64,000 nt of DNA from Bacteroidales bacterium (GCA_015061035.1 SUXK01000002.1:137628-201627), one strand, 5' to 3'; counted from the stretch's first letter, positions 34,328 through 44,830 are shown. The notes: a model not told the origin generated them from the letters alone. A program made the numbers and translations.

Positions 34328-34399
34328 TAAAATTTGTTGTAGATATACGAAGAATATCTTTTAAATTTATTGAAAAATAGTATCTTAAATACAAAAAAA

Positions 34400-34427
34400 A
34401 GAGAGGAAACTTCAAAATTTCCTCTCT
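34400..34427 (-). terminator. Terminator of guaB
   Basis: agagaggaaa (34400-34409) pairs with tttcctctct (34418-34427), a perfect 10-bp stem. On the minus strand it is followed by a run of eight T, 21 bp after the guaB stop. Confidence 0.85.
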
Positions 34428-34447
34428 TGCTAAGATATTAAGTTATT

Positions 34448-35938
<1,491 letters not shown>

Positions 35939-35955
35939 TTAATTTATATTGCATG

Positions 35956-35986
35956 CAAAGTTAAGAATAATGCGGTAGTTGAGAAA
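35956..35986 (-). promoter_or_regulatory. Promoter of guaB
   Basis: Minus strand: TTTC (35986-35983), 19 bp, TAACTTTG (35963-35956). One mismatch to the Bacteroidetes consensus. The predicted leader is about 25 nt. Confidence 0.6.
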
Positions 35987-36011
35987 ATTTTTTTTACTTT
36001 TTTTTCAAAAA

Positions 36012-36045
36012 AAAATTGAGCAGATAAACTTATCCACTCAATTTT
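36012..36045 (-). terminator. Terminator of recQ
   Basis: aaaattgag (36012-36020) pairs with ctcaatttt (36037-36045), and inside it gataa pairs with ttatc. On the minus strand it is followed by a long T-run, 58 bp after recQ. Confidence 0.7.
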
Positions 36046-36103
36046 AACCCAATATTTATTATTCTTATTTTTATAGTACAAATATTTATATAGCACCTGA
36101 CTA

Positions 36104-38284
36104 TTAATTTCCCATCTCTGATAAGAATTTTATACGTACTAATCGTATATCATCTTCATCGTAATCATCACCTAACTCTTTTATTGCTTCATCAAGATCG
36201 TCATGTTCTGTTTCTCTAAAGTATGAGAATATATCTTCTATCTCATCTTCATCAAGTATCTCTCTAATAAAGTAATCAAGATTGATTTTTGTTCCCGACA
36301 TTACTATTGACTCTAATTCTGATAGGAGTTCTGAGTAGTCGAGATTCTTTTCAGATGCTATATCATCCAATCTTACCTGCCTGTCAACTGCCTGAATTAT
36401 TGAGATTTTGAATTTTGATTTGTTGGGGACTGTACGAACTCGCATATCCTCTGGTCGCTCAATCTCCTCCTCTTCGCAGTATCGTTTTATTATCTCTATA
36501 AATTCTTGTCCATAACGTTGGGCTTTACCTGCTCCCACCCTTGGTATATTCTTTAACTCTTCCATTGTTATTGGATAGGTTGTTGCCATTGATTCTATTG
36601 ATACATCCTGAAAAATTACGTATGGTGGCAGTTTCAACTCTTTTGCTTTTTTCTTTCTTAAATCTTTAAGTATTGAATACAATGTTGGATCTACGGCACA
36701 CGCTCCTCCTCCTTTTATTTGTATCTCATCATCACTCTCCTCAAAATCGTTATCTTGAACTATTTTAAATGATATAGGTTTTTTAAGGAATTTATGTCCC
36801 TCTTCAGTAACCTTAAGCAAACCATACGACTCAATATTTTTTGCAATATAACCTGCTATCAATGCTTGTCTGATTACTGCATTGAGTGTCTTCTCCTCTT
36901 CATCTTCGGCTGAGCCAAAAACTTCTAACTCATTGTGCTTATATGATAGTATTTCGTTGCTCTCTTTTCCTTTTAGAACATCTACTACATAGTCAGATTT
37001 AAACTTCTCTTTTAATGCGATTATTGCCTCAATTGCCAATACTAACAACTCTTTTGCCTCTACCTGTTTTTTAGGGTGAAGGCAGTTGTCGCAATTACCA
37101 CAATTCTCTTGTGTATATTCTTCGCCAAAATAGTGCAAGAGCAGTTTTCTGCGACACACTGATGACTCAGCATATGCCGCTGTCTCTAACAGTAATTGTT
37201 TACTTATCTCTTGTTCCGAGATTAATTTTCCTTGTGTAAATTTCTCAAGTTTTTGTAAATCTTTTTGAGTATAGAAAGTTATACACTCTCCTTCTCCTCC
37301 GTCACGTCCTGCACGTCCTGTCTCTTGATAATAACCCTCAAGACTCTTTGGTATATCGTAATGTATTACATAACGCACATCGGGTTTATCTATTCCCATT
37401 CCAAAGGCTATTGTTGCAACTATTACCTCTATATCTTCAAGCAGAAAGGCATCTTGAGTTTGTGTACGAGTTGCAGAGTCCATTCCTGCATGGTAGGGCA
37501 AGGCACTTATATCGTTTGCCTGTAAGTGTGCGGCTAACTCTTCTACCTTTTTACGACTTAAACAATATATTATACCCGACTTACCCGGTTGAGATTTTAT
37601 GTATTTGATAATCTCCTTATCTACATCTTTATTTTTTTGTCTTACCTCGTAATATAGATTTGGACGGTTAAACGAAGATTTGAATTGTGTGGCATTCAAT
37701 ATCTCAAGATTCTTTTGAATGTCGTGTTGCACTTTTGGGGTTGCTGTTGCTGTGAGTGCTATAATGGGTGCTACTCCTATTTCGTTTATTATAGGTCGTA
37801 TTCTACGGTATTCTGGTCTGAAATCGTGCCCCCACTCTGAAATACAGTGTGCCTCATCAATGGCATAGAACGATATATTTACATTTTTCAAGAACTCTAC
37901 ATTCTCCTCTTTTGTCAATGATTCAGGTGCAACATACAGAAGTTTTGTTTTTCCGCTTAATATATCGCTCTTTACCTGATCAATGGCAACTTTTGTAAGT
38001 GATGAGTTTATAAAGTGTGCTACTCCATCCTCTTCGCTAAAGTTTCGCATTGCATCTACTTGATTCTTCATTAAGGCTATTAATGGAGATATTACAATTG
38101 CTGTTCCATCAAGCAATAATGACGGCAGTTGGTAACATAACGACTTCCCTCCTCCTGTTGGCATTAAGACAAATGAGTCTTTCCCTTCGAGAAGATTCAT
38201 TATTATATCTTCTTGATTTCCCTTGAAGGTATCGAAACCAAAATTCTCTTTTAATGCCTCCGCTACTTGTGTTTTTGTAAACAT
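36104..38284 (-). CDS. recQ: ATP-dependent DNA helicase RecQ
   Basis: 3'-5' SF2 helicase of 726 residues used in recombination and fork repair. Helicase motifs: Walker A MPTGGGKSLCYQLP, DEAH box (AIDEAHCISEWGHDFRP), ALTATATPKV, and motif VI QETGRAGRDG. The RecQ zinc-binding domain is complete (CRRKLLLHYFGE, then CGNCDNC). The winged helix follows, and a HRDC domain lies at about 535-615 (LRKKKAKELKLPPYVIFQDVS). The acidic C-terminal extension (DEDEIEDIFSYFRETEHDD) is longer than in E. coli RecQ and typical of Bacteroidetes. It lies 111 bp after clpX, with the clpX terminator between. Confidence 0.96.
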   Translation of the reverse strand: MFTKTQVAEALKENFGFDTFKGNQEDIIMNLLEGKDSFVLMPTGGGKSLCYQLPSLLLDGTAIVISPLIALMKNQVDAMRNFSEEDGVAHFINSSLTKVAIDQVKSDILSGKTKLLYVAPESLTKEENVEFLKNVNISFYAIDEAHCISEWGHDFRPEYRRIRPIINEIGVAPIIALTATATPKVQHDIQKNLEILNATQFKSSFNRPNLYYEVRQKNKDVDKEIIKYIKSQPGKSGIIYCLSRKKVEELAAHLQANDISALPYHAGMDSATRTQTQDAFLLEDIEVIVATIAFGMGIDKPDVRYVIHYDIPKSLEGYYQETGRAGRDGGEGECITFYTQKDLQKLEKFTQGKLISEQEISKQLLLETAAYAESSVCRRKLLLHYFGEEYTQENCGNCDNCLHPKKQVEAKELLVLAIEAIIALKEKFKSDYVVDVLKGKESNEILSYKHNELEVFGSAEDEEEKTLNAVIRQALIAGYIAKNIESYGLLKVTEEGHKFLKKPISFKIVQDNDFEESDDEIQIKGGGACAVDPTLYSILKDLRKKKAKELKLPPYVIFQDVSIESMATTYPITMEELKNIPRVGAGKAQRYGQEFIEIIKRYCEEEEIERPEDMRVRTVPNKSKFKISIIQAVDRQVRLDDIASEKNLDYSELLSELESIVMSGTKINLDYFIREILDEDEIEDIFSYFRETEHDDLDEAIKELGDDYDEDDIRLVRIKFLSEMGN

Positions 38285-38313
38285 AAAGCAATGCTTTTTA
38301 GGTAAAAAAAAAA

Positions 38314-38349
38314 TTGTTTAGCGAGTATATATCTCAACTCGCTAAACAA
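38314..38349 (-). terminator. Terminator of clpPX
   Basis: ttgtttagcgag (38314-38325) pairs perfectly with ctcgctaaacaa (38338-38349), a 12-bp stem. The minus strand continues with a run of nine or more T, just after clpX. Confidence 0.85.
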
Positions 38350-38395
38350 AGTTATAATTTCCTTTTAAAAAAAAACAATTTTTTTGGAAAAAAAT

Positions 38396-39643
38396 TTACA
38401 CCATTGTGTGCATATTTGCATCCGCTAATCTGTTTTTAGCATAATTTAATGTTATTGTAAGCGATTTCCTTTCAGTTGAAGGCATCTCGTACATTGCATC
38501 AATCATTATATGCTCAACTATTGAACGCAAACCTCTTGCTCCTAACTTAAACTCTATTGCTTTATCTACAATGAAATCCAAAACATCCTCTTCGAACTTT
38601 AATTTTATGCCATCTAACTTAAACATATATATATATTGTTTAATTATAGCATTCTCTGGCTCGGTTAATATATTGCGAAGTACTGTTCTATCTAATGGAT
38701 TTAAATATGTCAAGATAGGTAAGCGACCTATTATCTCAGGTATCAATCCAAATGATTTTAAATCTTGTGGCGATATGTATTGCAAGAAGTTGCTACGATC
38801 AATCTGCTTTTGAGTCTCATCTGTACTAAATCCTACTACCTGTGTATTTAATCGTGCAGCAATTTTACGTTCAATTCCATCGAAGGCTCCTCCACATATA
38901 TATAATATGTTTTGGGTGTTTACCTGTATCATCTTTTGATCAGGATGCTTGCGACCTCCTTGTGGTGGTACGTTTACAACTGAGCCCTCTAAGAGTTTCA
39001 ACAAACCTTGTTGTACGCCCTCTCCACTTACATCGCGAGTTATTGAGGGGTTATCGCCTTTTCGTGCAATTTTATCTATCTCATCAATAAAGACTATTCC
39101 TCGCTCGGCTGCCGCCACATCGTAATCGGCAACTTGCAAAAGGCGTGTTAATATACTCTCAATATCTTCGCCTACATATCCTGCCTCAGTCAAGACTGTT
39201 GCATCAACAATTGTAAAGGGTACGTTTAGTAGTCGGGCAATGGTTTTTGCCAACAGAGTTTTTCCTGTTCCTGTTGAACCTACCATTATTATATTTGACT
39301 TCTCTATCTCTACGCTGTCGGCAAGATTCTTATCTTGTGTTACTCGTTTATAGTGGTTATAAACGGCTACCGACAAGTATCGTTTTGCGGAGTCTTGTCC
39401 TATTACATATTTGTCGAGAAACGCCTTTATCTCCTTTGGTTTGGGGATATTGGTTATCTGGAATTTATTTTCTGTTTTCTGAGGTTTCTTTGTTATATTC
39501 AAATAGTTCTCAGCCATGTAGTACAGGCAATCGCCACACAGAAATCCTTTTGATCCTTGAATAAGATATTGTGGCGACATCTCTCTACCACACATAAAAC
39601 AGGTCTCTTTTCCCTCAGAGTTGTTATTTCGTTTTTTAGACAT
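38396..39643 (-). CDS. clpX: ATP-dependent protease ATPase subunit ClpX
   Basis: AAA+ unfoldase of 415 residues that feeds tagged substrates to ClpP. The N-terminal zinc-binding domain shows the C4 pattern CFMC and CGDC. The AAA+ core has Walker [14 protein letters not shown], Walker [12 protein letters not shown], the pore-loop region and sensor 2 ([14 protein letters not shown]). The IGF-type ClpP-binding loop is not obvious as IGF and may be the LNT/VVGF segment ([12 protein letters not shown]). The start lies 16 bp after the clpP stop, so clpP and clpX are co-transcribed. Confidence 0.97.
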   Translation of the reverse strand: MSKKRNNNSEGKETCFMCGREMSPQYLIQGSKGFLCGDCLYYMAENYLNITKKPQKTENKFQITNIPKPKEIKAFLDKYVIGQDSAKRYLSVAVYNHYKRVTQDKNLADSVEIEKSNIIMVGSTGTGKTLLAKTIARLLNVPFTIVDATVLTEAGYVGEDIESILTRLLQVADYDVAAAERGIVFIDEIDKIARKGDNPSITRDVSGEGVQQGLLKLLEGSVVNVPPQGGRKHPDQKMIQVNTQNILYICGGAFDGIERKIAARLNTQVVGFSTDETQKQIDRSNFLQYISPQDLKSFGLIPEIIGRLPILTYLNPLDRTVLRNILTEPENAIIKQYIYMFKLDGIKLKFEEDVLDFIVDKAIEFKLGARGLRSIVEHIMIDAMYEMPSTERKSLTITLNYAKNRLADANMHTMV

Positions 39644-39659
39644 AGTTTAATTCAACTGC

Positions 39660-40325
39660 TTATCGTTTCTCAAGAACTTTGTCTATCATTCCATAATTTT
39701 TAGCCTCTTCGGCAGTCATCCAATAATCACGATCTGAGTCAATTTCTATTTTTGCAATATCATTTCCTGAGTGATCTGCAATTATTGTGTATAACTCTTT
39801 GCGTAATTTCAGGATTTCACGTGCTGTAATCTCAATATCCGATGCTTGACCTTGCGCTCCTCCCATTGGTTGGTGTATCATAATACGAGAGTGTTTCAAT
39901 GCAAAGCGTTTTCCTTTTGCTCCTGCCACCAACAATACTGCTGCCATTGATGCTGCCATTCCTGTGCATATTGTTGACACATCGCTTGAAATGTATTGCA
40001 TTGTATCATATATTCCTAATCCTGCATATACGCTTCCTCCCGGGCTGTTTAAATAGATTGATATATCTTTACCCGGCTCTACTGAGTCTAAATATAGTAA
40101 TTGCGCTTGAATTACGTTTGCAGCATAATCATCTACTTGTGTTCCCAAGAAGATAATTCGGTCCATCATCAAACGTGAGAAGACATCCATTTGTGCTACA
40201 TTCAATTGACGCTCCTCTATAATTGTTGGTGATATATAACTGCTCGTTACATCAATATATTTATCAAGTGCATTGCCATTCATATTCAAATGGCGAGTGG
40301 CGTATTTTCTAAATTCGTCGTTCAT
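39660..40325 (-). CDS. clpP: ATP-dependent Clp protease proteolytic subunit
   Basis: Serine protease subunit that assembles into a double heptamer with ClpX. I place the start at the ATG at 40325 ([15 protein letters not shown]), giving 221 residues; a longer frame from 40430 adds an unlikely AT-rich extension. The catalytic Ser is in [13 protein letters not shown], His in [12 protein letters not shown], and Asp in the [11 protein letters not shown] region. A minus-strand TAACTTCG at 40358-40365 is a possible -7 element 32 bp upstream. The gene lies between tig and clpX, the usual Bacteroidetes order. Confidence 0.96.
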   Translation of the reverse strand: MNDEFRKYATRHLNMNGNALDKYIDVTSSYISPTIIEERQLNVAQMDVFSRLMMDRIIFLGTQVDDYAANVIQAQLLYLDSVEPGKDISIYLNSPGGSVYAGLGIYDTMQYISSDVSTICTGMAASMAAVLLVAGAKGKRFALKHSRIMIHQPMGGAQGQASDIEITAREILKLRKELYTIIADHSGNDIAKIEIDSDRDYWMTAEEAKNYGMIDKVLEKR

Positions 40326-40413
40326 AATTGTACCTTTTTGTTGTTTAATTATATCTGCGAAGTTATATATTTTTATCGTAATAAAAAAGTCAGTAAGATA
40401 TTTATTTGAGAAA

Positions 40414-40447
40414 AACAGAGACTGCATCACATGATACAGCCTCTGTT
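40414..40447 (-). terminator. Terminator of tig
   Basis: aacagag (40414-40420) pairs with ctctgtt (40441-40447), with a further imperfect stem inside (ctgcatca/tgatacag). The minus strand continues with tttttct. It lies 25 bp after tig. Confidence 0.7.
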
Positions 40448-40471
40448 CATATTTTTATTGTTAATAGAGAT

Positions 40472-41830
40472 TTATTTTGTCTCTAATGATTTATAGAAAT
40501 CTTCAAGTTTTACCTCTTTAACATCTAATGTTACTTTTGATTTGATTACTTCAATAATCTTCTCCTCCATTACTCTGTCGAGCATGTTGTTAACGATTTT
40601 TTGATCTTTCATCATATCATCAGCATATTTTTGAAGCAAATCTTCTGGAACGTTTGCCATTCCGTATTGAGCAAATTGCATTTTAGTTGCTTTTTTTGCC
40701 ATCTCCTCAATATCAGCACGCTCAACTTTAACCTCTGCATCTTTTACAAGTTTCTCCTTGATCAATTGCCATTTAAGGTCAGGCAACATTTTTGCGTACT
40801 CCTCATCAACGTTCTCAATTTTGTTCTCTTTGTCGCTGAATTTTAACCAACGTTTCAACATTGCATCAGCAAACTCTAACTCGCCAACTTTGTTTTCGAT
40901 GTAAGTGCGTGCATCCATTGCAAATTTGTAATCTGACTCTGGTGCAATTTGCTCTTTTAACATATCAGCGATTTTTGCACGGAACTCTGCCTCATCTTTT
41001 ACAGCATCTTTACCAAATGCAGCATCAAATAGTTCTTGTCCTATCTCTGCTGGTTTGAATGCCAAGATTGAAGTAATCTCCATTTCAAAGTTTGATTTAA
41101 CCTCTGCTGCCTCCTCTTTTTTGATGTGAAGCATTGAAGCAACCTCTGTATCGTTTCCGTCACTTGCTACTGAAGGGTTAAATACTACTTTCTCTCCTTT
41201 TTTAACTCCGATGAATTTTGCTTTCTCACCTTCATTTTTAGTGTAACGTGGAGATATCATTCCTGACTCAACTACAATACCACCCTCTTTTACAGTGCCA
41301 TCTTCGTTAAGTTCAACCATTTTACCTTTTGCAATATCGTTCTCAGCAATTACTTCTCCCTCCTCTTGTTTTCCGAAACGATTTTTGTAAGCCTCAACTT
41401 GTTTGTCAATCATTTCGTCATCAATGATGATTTGGCTGTATTCTATTTTGTCTTTTTTGCTCAACTCCAATTTTATCTCAGGAGCAAGAGCAACATCAAA
41501 TGTAAACTCAAAATCCTCTTGAGTATCAAAATCAACTTCGGGTTGTCCCTCTTTTGGAAGAGGCTCGCCAAGTACAGCAAGTTTTTTATCTGTTATGTAG
41601 TTGTATAATTGCTCTGATATAAGAGTGTTAATCTCCTCAATCAAAACAGATTTTCCTACCATTTTTTGAATCATTGATTTTGGAGCCATACCTTTTCTAA
41701 ATCCTGGTACAACTGCTTTTTGACGGTAAGAACGCAATGCTTTCTCAACTTTCTCTTGATAATCGGCTTTCTCAATTTTCACGGTAATCTCTGCCGAAAC
41801 ATTACCTGTGCTTTTTTCTGTTACGTTCAT
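40472..41830 (-). CDS. tig: Trigger factor, Bacteroidetes type
   Basis: Ribosome-bound chaperone of 452 residues. The ribosome-binding signature GFRKGMAPKSMIQKM is at residues 43-57. The middle PPIase-like domain (about 150-245) is divergent and shorter than in E. coli, and a long helical C-terminal chaperone domain follows (FRAKIADMLKEQIAPES to the end). Bacteroidetes trigger factors commonly have this divergent form. A consensus promoter lies 38 bp upstream and a terminator follows, so tig is separately transcribed from clpPX. Confidence 0.92.
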   Translation of the reverse strand: MNVTEKSTGNVSAEITVKIEKADYQEKVEKALRSYRQKAVVPGFRKGMAPKSMIQKMVGKSVLIEEINTLISEQLYNYITDKKLAVLGEPLPKEGQPEVDFDTQEDFEFTFDVALAPEIKLELSKKDKIEYSQIIIDDEMIDKQVEAYKNRFGKQEEGEVIAENDIAKGKMVELNEDGTVKEGGIVVESGMISPRYTKNEGEKAKFIGVKKGEKVVFNPSVASDGNDTEVASMLHIKKEEAAEVKSNFEMEITSILAFKPAEIGQELFDAAFGKDAVKDEAEFRAKIADMLKEQIAPESDYKFAMDARTYIENKVGELEFADAMLKRWLKFSDKENKIENVDEEYAKMLPDLKWQLIKEKLVKDAEVKVERADIEEMAKKATKMQFAQYGMANVPEDLLQKYADDMMKDQKIVNNMLDRVMEEKIIEVIKSKVTLDVKEVKLEDFYKSLETK

Positions 41831-41867
41831 TTATATATATTTTTAGTTATAAAATTCTTTCGGGTTG

Positions 41868-41899
41868 CAAAATTACTCTTAATATTTCAATCTATCAAA
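41868..41899 (-). promoter_or_regulatory. Promoter of tig
   Basis: Minus strand: TTTG (41899-41896), 20 bp, TAATTTTG (41875-41868), an exact match to the Bacteroidetes consensus. The predicted leader is about 30 nt. Confidence 0.75.
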
Positions 41900-41988
41900 C
41901 AGTTGAGGCGAAATTAATCTCTTTTTTTATTCAAAATATCATTTTTTTGTCTTAAAAGAGATTTTTTTTAAAAATATTTTATCGAAAT

Positions 41989-42051
41989 ATTGTTTTTATA
42001 TTTTTTTTCTTATAAGTTTGTAGAGTTAGTTTTAAACGGAGAGTTTTCTCC
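41989..42051 (+). promoter_or_regulatory. Promoter and leader hairpin of the RNA-binding protein gene
   Basis: ATTG (41989-41992), 20 bp, TAAGTTTG (42013-42020) fits the consensus with one -33 mismatch. The leader holds a hairpin ggaga-gttt-tctcc (42038-42051) 34 nt before the ATG, which could be bound by the protein itself; that is inference. Confidence 0.55.
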
Positions 42052-42085
42052 TATTTAGGCTATAAACTTTATTTTTCTCTTGGTT

Positions 42086-42337
42086 ATGAATATATACGTT
42101 GGAAATCTTAATTTCAGGGTTAAGGAGCCTCAACTACAAGAAGCATTTGAGGCATTTGGTGAAGTTACTTTAGTGAAAATTGTCAGAAATAAAGAGACTG
42201 GTCGCTCTAAAGGATTCGGTTTTGTTGAGATGAGTGATGATGATAAGGCTCGTACTGCTATTGAGTCTCTTAACAATAGCGAGTTTGAGGGAAGACGTAT
42301 GATTGTTTCTCAGGCAAGACCTAAACCAGAGAAATAG
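42086..42337 (+). CDS. Small RRM RNA-binding protein
   Basis: Single RNA-recognition-motif protein of 83 residues. RNP2 is NIYVGNLNF at residues 2-10 and RNP1 is KGFGFVEM at about 43-50, both with the aromatic residues that stack on RNA. The protein ends just after the fold with a short basic tail (QARPKPEK). The ATG at 42086 fits the family start (MNIYVGNL); a TTG six bases earlier is less likely. Bacteroides has several such proteins that act as global post-transcriptional regulators, for example of capsule loci. A strong terminator follows, so it is monocistronic. Confidence 0.93.
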   Translation: MNIYVGNLNFRVKEPQLQEAFEAFGEVTLVKIVRNKETGRSKGFGFVEMSDDDKARTAIESLNNSEFEGRRMIVSQARPKPEK

Positions 42338-42377
42338 AATTTTTTAAAATATTTTTTTACTAACATATTGATATAAG

Positions 42378-42413
42378 GTGTGTAAAGAGTTGTGCTTTTT
42401 ACACACTTTTTTT
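42378..42413 (+). terminator. Terminator of the RNA-binding protein gene
   Basis: gtgtgtaaa (42378-42386) pairs with tttacacac (42398-42406), followed by seven T. Confidence 0.85.
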
Positions 42414-42618
42414 ACAATAATTGTTAGCACAATTAGGCTAATTGGTCAAATTAGGCTAATATGAGAAACGGAGTTGCTCTTTTGATACTCTTTTGCAGAT
42501 ATTATATATATGGGTATTCCCGTCTTTCAGACGGAAGGGTTGGGGATAACTCTTTTTTTTATATTATAAATAACTTCATCTATTTCACCTTCTTTTAATG
42601 CTTTATGCAAAGCAAAAA
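42414..42618. repeat. Gene-free stretch with decayed repeats
   Basis: Contains attaggctaattgg-type short repeats, a gagaaacggagttgc fragment as after pyrC, and a triloop hairpin ccgtct-ttc-agacgg (42520-42534). A fragment of the same hairpin lies at 25777-25787. No gene is visible. It separates the plus-strand RNA-binding protein gene from the DGR on the minus strand. Confidence 0.5.
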
Positions 42619-42664
42619 CACCACGTTGGAGTTAGAGTGGTGAGGTAAGATAAGTTCTCTTACC
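42619..42664 (-). terminator. Terminator region of the DGR reverse transcriptase
   Basis: Two hairpins lie directly after the RT stop on the minus strand: ggtaaga/tcttacc (42644-42650, 42658-42664), then caccac/gtggtg (42619-42624, 42637-42642). The second is followed on the minus strand by tgtttttgctttg. They mark the end of the DGR transcript. Confidence 0.6.
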
Positions 42665-42669
42665 ATACT

Positions 42670-43824
42670 TTATGTTTTAAACATAGAATAAAGGTCTGTT
42701 AAATTCATTAAAAAAAGTCTTTGTTGTAATTTATAATTTCTTCCATGCGACAATACTCCACAATATGAATTTAACGATGATACGATCTTGGTTAGAGGTT
42801 TATTTCTCAATAGAGGTAGTTTTTTTCGCATTCTGTTTATGGTTTGCCGTGAGGCATATATCCTATATGGTTTTATAAAGGCTCCCAAAAATTCTACTCC
42901 TTGTTTGATTGATATTATCAACATTTTACCTTCATGAAACAGAAGATTTAGTTCTTGTAATAACATTGTTTTTATCTTACTCGCATATTCATGTAATTTG
43001 ATTTTATCTGAACTTACTATATAAAAATCATCTACATATCTCCCGTAATGTTTTGCTTTGAGTTCTCTTTTTACATATTGGTCAAGAATATTCAAATATA
43101 TGTTGCTAAATAATTGCGAAGTTAAATTTCCTATGGGCAAACCACACCCTTTAGGACTATTAAACAAACTTTTATCATGTGGCAAATCTGCCCAATCTGA
43201 AGGAGAACCTTCTATTCTACAATTTTCCAATGGGTTTAACAACACTATCTCTTTTGTCAGATACTCCACAAATTCAAAATCTACAACCTCAATCCACTTT
43301 GGGTTTGTATGTTTTGAGACTTTATGCATTGACATCTTTTTGAGTGTTTGCAGACATATTTGTAAGAGTTTGTCCCTGTCTATATGCATAAAATATCCCC
43401 GTATATCCATTTTTAATGCATAACAGGGTATTTTATAATTCTGACTCTCTTTCCTTATATGTTGTTGCAGACGATTTATGCCATAATGCGTACCTCTGCC
43501 TTTTATGCAACTATATGTATCGCAAATAAATGTTCTTTCGTAAATTTCGTGTGTGTAATTATAATAAAGATGATGCACTATACGGTCTCTGAAATCGGCG
43601 GCAAAAACTTCTCGTTTCTTTGGGTCATTTATTATAAAACAGGTTGAAGGACGTGCCTTGTATGTTCTGTTGTACAATTCATCACATAAGTTTTGAATGT
43701 TATTATCAAGATTTGCTTCAAAACGTAGTTGATAGGGTTTGTTTCGTTTGTGTTTGCGAGCAGCATAATATGCTTGATACAAATCTGCCAATAGTTGTTC
43801 TTTAGTTAACTTATACTTTTTCAT
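42670..43824 (-). CDS. DGR reverse transcriptase
   Basis: Reverse transcriptase of 384 residues that copies the template RNA into mutagenised cDNA. The palm motif is Tyr263-Val-Asp-Asp266, and GLPIGNLTSQ (228-237) is the DGR-type motif 4 with SQ in place of the QGxxxSP of group II intron enzymes. Finger motifs are visible in FAADFRDRIVHHLYY and YALKMDIRGYFMHID. The thumb region lies near the C terminus (RMRKKLPLLRNKPLTKIVSSLNSYCGVLSHG). No maturase, HNH or integrase domain is attached. The ATG is 46 bp after the TR end, and a nearby FISUMP target with adenine-specific variation supports the DGR call. No separate Avd is encoded next to it. Confidence 0.93.
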   Translation of the reverse strand: MKKYKLTKEQLLADLYQAYYAARKHKRNKPYQLRFEANLDNNIQNLCDELYNRTYKARPSTCFIINDPKKREVFAADFRDRIVHHLYYNYTHEIYERTFICDTYSCIKGRGTHYGINRLQQHIRKESQNYKIPCYALKMDIRGYFMHIDRDKLLQICLQTLKKMSMHKVSKHTNPKWIEVVDFEFVEYLTKEIVLLNPLENCRIEGSPSDWADLPHDKSLFNSPKGCGLPIGNLTSQLFSNIYLNILDQYVKRELKAKHYGRYVDDFYIVSSDKIKLHEYASKIKTMLLQELNLLFHEGKMLIISIKQGVEFLGAFIKPYRIYASRQTINRMRKKLPLLRNKPLTKIVSSLNSYCGVLSHGRNYKLQQRLFLMNLTDLYSMFKT

Positions 43825-43834
43825 AAATAAAAAA

Positions 43835-43850
43835 CTCCCTTTTATGGGAG
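43835..43850 (-). terminator. Stem-loop with T-run between TR and RT
   Basis: On the minus strand ctccc-ataaaa-gggag is followed by tttttt and the RT start codon 10 nt on. It could end or pause the TR RNA, or protect its 3' end. It differs from the two hairpins that follow the VRs. Confidence 0.45.
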
Positions 43851-43869
43851 AAAAAATTGGTAAGTGCTA

Positions 43870-44066
43870 CGCACACTCGCAAACCGCACGGACAGATTGC
43901 CCGTAGTAACGGTTGTTGTTGTTCCAATCCACATTGCTTGAATTGAAGTTCAAGTTGTAAGCGTTGCTACTATTGCTCGTATTAAGCGAACTCGACCAGT
44001 AGTTACCGTTACTGCCCGCATTGTTAAGATTGCTATTGTTGCGATAGCCAGCCGCAGGAAGAAAAA
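43870..44066 (-). repeat. DGR template repeat (TR)
   Basis: 197-bp non-coding donor copy of the variable repeats at 26323-26519 and 44942-45141. On the coding strand the variable codons are AAC/AAT, so a conceptual translation is Asn-rich (for example VDWNNNNRYYG); this is the hallmark of a DGR template, where adenines are the mutable positions. It keeps an open frame of 67 codons starting from TTG (43867-44070), but has no FISUMP N-terminal part, so I do not count it as a gene. Upstream in the minus direction (44067-44230) are two tandem copies of ctccgtcgcttt/ctccgttgcttt and AT-rich sequence, presumably part of the TR transcript. Confidence 0.93.
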
Positions 44067-44230
44067 GCAACGGAGCATAAAGCGACGGAGATTATATTTT
44101 TGGGAGGTAAAAGGGACTTTTTTGAAATAATTATATGAATATGAAATTTTTCAATAAGCTTAAACTTCTTCTTTTATTACGAACCAACTACCCCACTTGA
44201 TACTATCCTATTTCTCTTTAGGCGAATCTC

Positions 44231-44794
44231 CTATGAATTTACCATATTTTTATTGTTTGTTATTATTCGTTTCCTTATCTCTGAAAGAAATACCATACAT
44301 TCAATTGGTGTTTTATTTTCTAAGGGATATAACATTATCTCTTGTAAAACTTCATCAATATTTTTACTTTGTTTTATATCTCCTCCTTTTGAGTACGGAT
44401 ATTCTTGTTTTTTCTTACTTGTTACAAGAGGCACGCACATCTTCCAATTAAAAAAATCGTTATAAAGATGTTCAATATCTTCATACTCTTTCAAATATTC
44501 AGAAGATATTTTTATATCAACCTTTTTGTCTTCATTGTGCAGAATTTTAAAATTACCCTCTGCCTGATATTTATCAAGACTTGTTAGCGGAAATCCTATA
44601 AGGACAAGGCTCTCACCCTCTGTTTTAAGTTGACGATGCGTTGCTTTAAATTGTTTTATATACCTAAAACACAACCATGCACTCAACTCGTATGCCCGAT
44701 AAAATGTACCTTCTTGAAACAGATGTATTATCAAACAATCTTCAACTGTTTCTCTGGTTTGCTCTATTTTAAGTATTTCTTTTATTTGTGCCAT
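44231..44794 (-). CDS. DGR-associated accessory-position protein, family not recognised
   Basis: Cytosolic protein of 187 residues lying between the VR2 target and the TR, the place where many DGRs carry avd. It does not look like a standard Avd (about 120 residues, four-helix bundle, very basic). The N-terminal half is helical with aromatic residues (HLFQEGTFYRAYELSAWLCFRY, split by me as one block), then a strand-containing stretch (GESLVLIGFPLTSLDKYQ). A helical C-terminal part follows (DVLQEIMLYPLENKTPI, VFLSEIRKRIITNN). There is no signal peptide or membrane segment. Position and strand suggest a role in DGR retrohoming, perhaps replacing Avd; this is inference. Confidence 0.65.
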   Translation of the reverse strand: MAQIKEILKIEQTRETVEDCLIIHLFQEGTFYRAYELSAWLCFRYIKQFKATHRQLKTEGESLVLIGFPLTSLDKYQAEGNFKILHNEDKKVDIKISSEYLKEYEDIEHLYNDFFNWKMCVPLVTSKKKQEYPYSKGGDIKQSKNIDEVLQEIMLYPLENKTPIECMVFLSEIRKRIITNNKNMVNS

Positions 44795-44801
44795 ATTTTT
44801 A

Positions 44802-44830
44802 ATTCGACTGCAAGTACCTCACAGTCGAAT
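44802..44830 (-). promoter_or_regulatory. Hairpin just upstream of the accessory gene
   Basis: attcgactg (44802-44810) pairs with cagtcgaat (44822-44830), a perfect 9-bp stem with an 11-nt loop, 7 bp before the accessory ATG in the minus direction. It may attenuate read-through from the target gene. Confidence 0.4.

Noticed and set aside
40326-40430. 35-residue N-terminal extension of ClpP
   Set aside because: AT-rich, not conserved in the family; the start at 40325 gives the normal ClpP N terminus.
42670-43824. Group II intron or retron reverse transcriptase
   Set aside because: No maturase or HNH domain, no intron domain V-like RNA seen downstream, motif 4 has TSQ, and a TR/VR pair with adenine bias is present.
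43867-44070. A 67-codon open frame encoding an Asn-rich FISUMP C terminus
   Set aside because: It is the DGR template repeat. It starts only at a TTG, lacks the rest of the domain, and its Asn codons are the mutable AAY positions.
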